NCBI RefSeq assembly: GCF_009928525.1
Contig: NZ_JAABOK010000004.1
Coordinates: 186,001 to 250,000 of the forward strand
Direction: 5' to 3'
Length of the DNA: 64,000 nucleotides
Source: Chitinophaga solisilvae
GTDB taxonomy: Bacteria; Bacteroidota; Bacteroidia; Chitinophagales; Chitinophagaceae
The position numbers were made by a program, and so were the translations under genes. This document shows, piece by piece, positions 61,164 through 64,000 of this stretch (within the stretch, counting starts at the first letter, position 1; each line of letters starts with the position of its first letter). The notes under the pieces are model-generated. The model was not told the DNA's origin. It worked only from the letters and a program-made list of their open reading frames with translations, and did no database searches.

Positions 61164-61961
61164 ATGCAGAATAATCACGTACAACTCAGGACCGTCCGGG
61201 TGATGCGCTACGTTACTCCCCTGCGGGAAGGCGGATCGCTGCCGGCCATTGCAGAAGCGGATGACGGCTTCCTGTATGTTTTGAAATTCCGTGGAGCCGG
61301 TCAGGGCGTAAAAGCGCTGATAGCAGAGCTGATAGGTGGCGAGATTGCCAGGGCGCTCGGATTGAAGGTGCCGGAAATTGTGTTCGCGGAGCTGGACAGC
61401 GATTTCGGGCGCACAGAGGGCGATGAAGAAATTCAGGACCTGCTGAAAGCCAGCGTAGGACTCAATCTGGCGCTACACTACCTGCAGGGCGCCATCACCT
61501 ACGATCCGGTGGTGACTACCATTGATGAAACGCTGGCATCAAAAATAGTATGGCTGGATTGCCTGCTGACTAATGTAGACCGTACCGTGCGTAATACCAA
61601 TATGCTGATGTGGCATCAGGAGCTGTGGCTGATAGATCATGGCGCCTCGCTGTACTTCCATCACTCGTGGCAGAACTGGGAAGAGCAGGCGGTGCGCCCG
61701 TTTGCACAGGTGAAAGACCATGTGCTGCTGCCCCAGGCAACAAGGCTGGAAGAAACAGATGCCGCTTTCCGCGCCATCCTGACACCGGAACGTATACAGT
61801 CAATCGTGGACCTGGTGCCCGACGAATGGCTGGCAGCCGGTGCGGAAGATATTCCGCCGGCAGAAAAAAGAGCGGTCTACGCACAGTTTTTAAATACCAG
61901 GATTGCATCATCAGAAATTTTTGTAAAAGCAGCAGTATATGCCGGAAAATCACTTATATGA
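61164..61961 (+). CDS. HipA-like kinase domain protein (HipA_2)
   Basis: A 265-residue protein with a minimal HipA-type kinase fold: LYVLKFRGAGQG (ATP-binding Lys), AELIGGEIARALGLKVPEIV, DCLLTNVDRTVRNTNML (catalytic Asp/Asn) and LWLIDHGASLYFH (DFG-like metal Asp). It lacks the N-terminal subdomain of the classical HipA toxin. The gene overlaps the following DUF3037 gene by 23 bases, a pairing seen widely; the kinase substrate is not known. Confidence 0.85.
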   Translation: MQNNHVQLRTVRVMRYVTPLREGGSLPAIAEADDGFLYVLKFRGAGQGVKALIAELIGGEIARALGLKVPEIVFAELDSDFGRTEGDEEIQDLLKASVGLNLALHYLQGAITYDPVVTTIDETLASKIVWLDCLLTNVDRTVRNTNMLMWHQELWLIDHGASLYFHHSWQNWEEQAVRPFAQVKDHVLLPQATRLEETDAAFRAILTPERIQSIVDLVPDEWLAAGAEDIPPAEKRAVYAQFLNTRIASSEIFVKAAVYAGKSLI

Positions 61962-62322
61962 GTATGCAGTCATCCGCGTAGTGCCGCGGGTGGAGCGGGA
62001 AGAGTTTCTCAATGTAGGTGTGATTCTCTATTGCAGGAAACATCGTTATTTACAGGTAATATATACGCTGGACGAGCAGCGGCTCCGCGCCCTGTATGCG
62101 GAAATCAATATCCCTGCGCTGGCAGCTTCACTGGAAGCGATCGCCAAAATATGCCGTGGCGGCGCTGCCGGAGGCCCTATCGGGCTGCTGGATGTAGCCT
62201 CCCGCTTCCGCTGGCTGACCGCCACCAGAAGCACCGTTATCCAGACATCAAAAACGCATGCCGGCTTCAGCTGTAATGTGGAAGAAACCCTGACACGCCT
62301 TCATCAGCAGCTGGTAGGCTGA
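61939..62322 (+). CDS. DUF3037 domain protein
   Basis: A 127-residue protein. EYAVIRVVPRVEREEFLNVGVILYCRKHRYLQV is the DUF3037 opening, and GLLDVASRFRWLTATRSTVIQTSKTHAG the rest. It has no known activity; its start lies inside the HipA-like gene in another frame, so the two products are made in linked amounts. A strong terminator follows. Confidence 0.88.
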   Translation: MPENHLYEYAVIRVVPRVEREEFLNVGVILYCRKHRYLQVIYTLDEQRLRALYAEINIPALAASLEAIAKICRGGAAGGPIGLLDVASRFRWLTATRSTVIQTSKTHAGFSCNVEETLTRLHQQLVG

Positions 62323-62342
62323 TATAACATACCTGACCAATG

Positions 62343-62387
62343 ATGCAGCGAAGATTAACCATATGGTAATCCCGCTGCATTTTTTTA
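62343..62387 (+). terminator. Terminator of the HipA-like/DUF3037 operon
   Basis: ATGCAGCG (62343-62350) pairs with CGCTGCAT (62373-62380), followed by TTTTTTA. The loop holds a second imperfect stem. It lies 20 bases past the stop codon. Confidence 0.8.
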
Positions 62388-62460
62388 TCCCGCAGGCGGC
62401 AGTATTGCAGTGCTGTAGCAGCCCTCCGCCGTATTTTCGTGTCAGTATTCCACCACCGTT

Positions 62461-63459
62461 ATGAGTTTACTGCTGACTACAGAAAGTAAGGAGCAGATCA
62501 TTTGTTGCAATCATCTTCCGGAACCATTCGCACAACTGAGTATTAGCGATGCTGAAGTATATGCTGCTTCAGGAGATTACGGCACTTTAATTTTTCAGGA
62601 AATCCCGGGCGAACATTTCAGTATATGGTATTCTGCCTATATCATGCAACAAACCACCTGCCTGTATGGCTCCGGCGATATTCAGAGCCTGGAGCTTCAT
62701 TTTACATTGCTGGACGAGCAAGTGTGCCTGCTGGATGGCCTGGGAAAAGTGGTAGTGCCCGCCTGGCGCTATAACCTTACCTATCTTCCGTTCATAGATA
62801 ACAGGGCTTCTTTCCGGGAGGGCAGCATCTGCACTAGTTTCGACATACATTTTTCGATGGATTACCTGCTGGGGCTGTTGCCCTTTATGCCTGCGCTGGG
62901 GCCTTTTCTGGAGCAGGCAGATAAAGGTATTGCCTGTTCCCTGCACCCGGAGGCGGCAGTGGCTTCTTCCCGGATGATTGCTATCATCAACAAAATATTG
63001 TACAGCGATTATACCGGTATCATGAAACGCGTATACCTGGAAAACAAGGTGCAGGAGTTGCTGACGCTGGCGTTGGAACGGATTACATTTGAGGCATTCA
63101 TCCCCGCCGGCCTGAACCTCCATCCGGGAGATATTGAAAGATTACAGGAAGCGCGCGACTGGCTGCTGAAAAATATGGATGACCCCTGTACGTTGCGGGA
63201 GCTGGCGCAGAAAGTTTTTATGAATGAATTCAAACTGAAGAAAGGATTCCGTCAGCTGTTCGGTACCTCTGTATTCGATTTCCTGCTGGAAGCCCGTATG
63301 GAAAAGGCTTACCAGCTGCTGTTCTCCACGGATACGCCGGTACGGGAAATCGCGATGATGACCGGTTATAAAAGTATCCCGGCGTTTACGGCTGCATTCA
63401 GAAGCCGTTACGGCGAACCGCCGGGTATCCTGCGGGTAAAGAGAGTCCGCAGGTGGTGA
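62461..63459 (+). CDS. AraC family transcriptional regulator
   Basis: A 332-residue protein with an N-terminal effector domain (about 1-225, FQEIPGEHFSIWYSAYIMQ, CTSFDIHFSMDYL) and a C-terminal AraC domain (CTLRELAQKVFMNEFKLKKG, VREIAMMTGYKSIPAFTAAF, PPGIL). It is paralogous to the regulator at 9177 along the whole length. It ends three bases from the convergent hydroxylase gene, so it may govern siderophore production, as AraC-type regulators of siderophore loci do elsewhere. Confidence 0.9.
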   Translation: MSLLLTTESKEQIICCNHLPEPFAQLSISDAEVYAASGDYGTLIFQEIPGEHFSIWYSAYIMQQTTCLYGSGDIQSLELHFTLLDEQVCLLDGLGKVVVPAWRYNLTYLPFIDNRASFREGSICTSFDIHFSMDYLLGLLPFMPALGPFLEQADKGIACSLHPEAAVASSRMIAIINKILYSDYTGIMKRVYLENKVQELLTLALERITFEAFIPAGLNLHPGDIERLQEARDWLLKNMDDPCTLRELAQKVFMNEFKLKKGFRQLFGTSVFDFLLEARMEKAYQLLFSTDTPVREIAMMTGYKSIPAFTAAFRSRYGEPPGILRVKRVRRW

Positions 63460-63462
63460 TTA

Positions 63463-64000
63463 TTATTCCGGCTTGCCGAAATGCTGGAATACAGGATTGT
63501 CCTCTGTTTTATAATACGTATAACCGAGCACGTTATTGATGATGACAGCGTTACGATGTGGCCCCAGCCCCAGGTCAGGCGCCGAAAAGCCATGGGTGTG
63601 CAGCTCTGCATTCTGTACAAATACTTCTCCTGCCGGCCGGCTGACAGCATAATTTTCCCCGACAATGTAACGTGCTTGTTCATCCGTCATAATCCTTTCC
63701 CGTACCGGCTGCAGAAATGCCGGTAGCGTATAGGCGTAGCCGGTAGCCAGTATACAGGCGGCGGTATCATGATGAAAATATTGCTGTTGTTCTGTCTGAT
63801 GAAAATATAAACGGCAGGCATCCTGTTGCAGTTCCATATTTTCCAGGGAGCAGGCGGTGCGGACAGCAGGTTGCCATACGCCTGCAACACTACGCTGATA
63901 CAATGTTTCATAGATGGCGTGCAGCAACTCGCGGTTAATACCTTTATATAGCAGCGCCTGTTCGGGCAGTATTTTTTTCTTTTGTTCTTCCGGCAGATGA
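63463..64000 (-). CDS. L-lysine/L-ornithine N-monooxygenase (siderophore biosynthesis), C-terminal part
   Basis: The frame runs off the right edge; about 178 C-terminal residues are visible. LLYKGINRELLHAIYETLYQRS, ACILATGYAYTLPAFLQPV (the ATGY motif of FAD/NADPH N-hydroxylases), GEVFVQNAELHTHGFSAPDLG and GPHRNAVIINNVLG match the IucD/PvdA family. Such enzymes hydroxylate the side-chain amine of lysine or ornithine (or a diamine relative) to build hydroxamate siderophores. More siderophore genes are expected beyond the window. Confidence 0.9.
   Translation of the reverse strand, partial: HLPEEQKKKILPEQALLYKGINRELLHAIYETLYQRSVAGVWQPAVRTACSLENMELQQDACRLYFHQTEQQQYFHHDTAACILATGYAYTLPAFLQPVRERIMTDEQARYIVGENYAVSRPAGEVFVQNAELHTHGFSAPDLGLGPHRNAVIINNVLGYTYYKTEDNPVFQHFGKPE

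Overview
The window looks like a chromosomal segment of a Bacteroidota bacterium, most likely Chitinophagaceae and Chitinophaga-like. The evidence is a SusC/SusD pair with an ECF sigma factor and a FecR anti-sigma factor, type IX secretion C-terminal domains of both the A and B kind, a GLPGLI-family protein, and promoters of the Bacteroidota form TTTG-N19/20-TAnnTTTG. No rRNA, tRNA, CRISPR array, IS element or phage gene was seen. The two end genes are cut by the window edges.

Layout. (1) 1-9082: an AT-rich block with the end of an S9 peptidase, then on the minus strand a cassette that reads, in transcription order, an outer-membrane TonB-receptor-like barrel, a GLPGLI protein, a large membrane protein that joins a degenerate flavoprotein-like domain to a GT-C-like glycosyltransferase, a MauE/DoxX-like redox membrane protein, a thioredoxin-like lipoprotein, and four tandem paralogous secreted peptides of about 80 residues with four invariant cysteines. 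A decayed scrap of a fifth peptide copy lies between the first two. The AT-rich composition stops inside the barrel gene near 7080. (2) 9177-24174: ordinary metabolism and envelope genes: AraC regulators, a Na+/H+ antiporter, TfoX-like and serine-hydrolase genes, a GH9-ThuA pair, a Bcr/CflA efflux pump, an S41 peptidase, a large M43 metalloprotease exported by type IX secretion, and a succinate/acetate CoA-transferase. (3) 24354-37939: a small secreted protein, a DNA/RNA endonuclease, two glycosyltransferases and an MsbA-like ABC exporter, an orphan Hpt protein, a sulfatase, a hybrid histidine kinase and lipoproteins. (4) 38056-48408: an ArsR-SRPBCC-TlpA cluster with a striking double operator, an M20 amidohydrolase, an ABC-F protein, two histidine kinases, pyrophosphatase, a DUF421 protein and a CheY-like regulator. 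(5) 48660-61057: a polysaccharide/glycan utilisation locus (sigma, FecR, SusC, SusD, an endo-beta-N-acetylglucosaminidase H homologue and a GH8 enzyme with CBM32-like and type IX domains). (6) 61164-64000: a HipA-like kinase/DUF3037 pair, an AraC regulator and the end of a siderophore-type N-hydroxylase.

The strongest leads are: the cysteine-peptide cassette with its own redox partners, a candidate previously undescribed peptide maturation/export system; a predicted antisense small RNA (about 57535-57625) opposite the susC leader, with its own promoter and terminator; long near-perfect inverted repeats placed exactly at the 3' ends of successive genes of the utilisation locus; a dispersed heptameric repeat (AATTCGT) at four intergenic sites, two of which bracket an HxlR-hydrolase pair lying between the sigma and anti-sigma genes; and a promoter followed at once by a terminator-like hairpin in front of the ABC exporter. 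All functional statements rest on motif recognition by eye. No database search or structure prediction was run.
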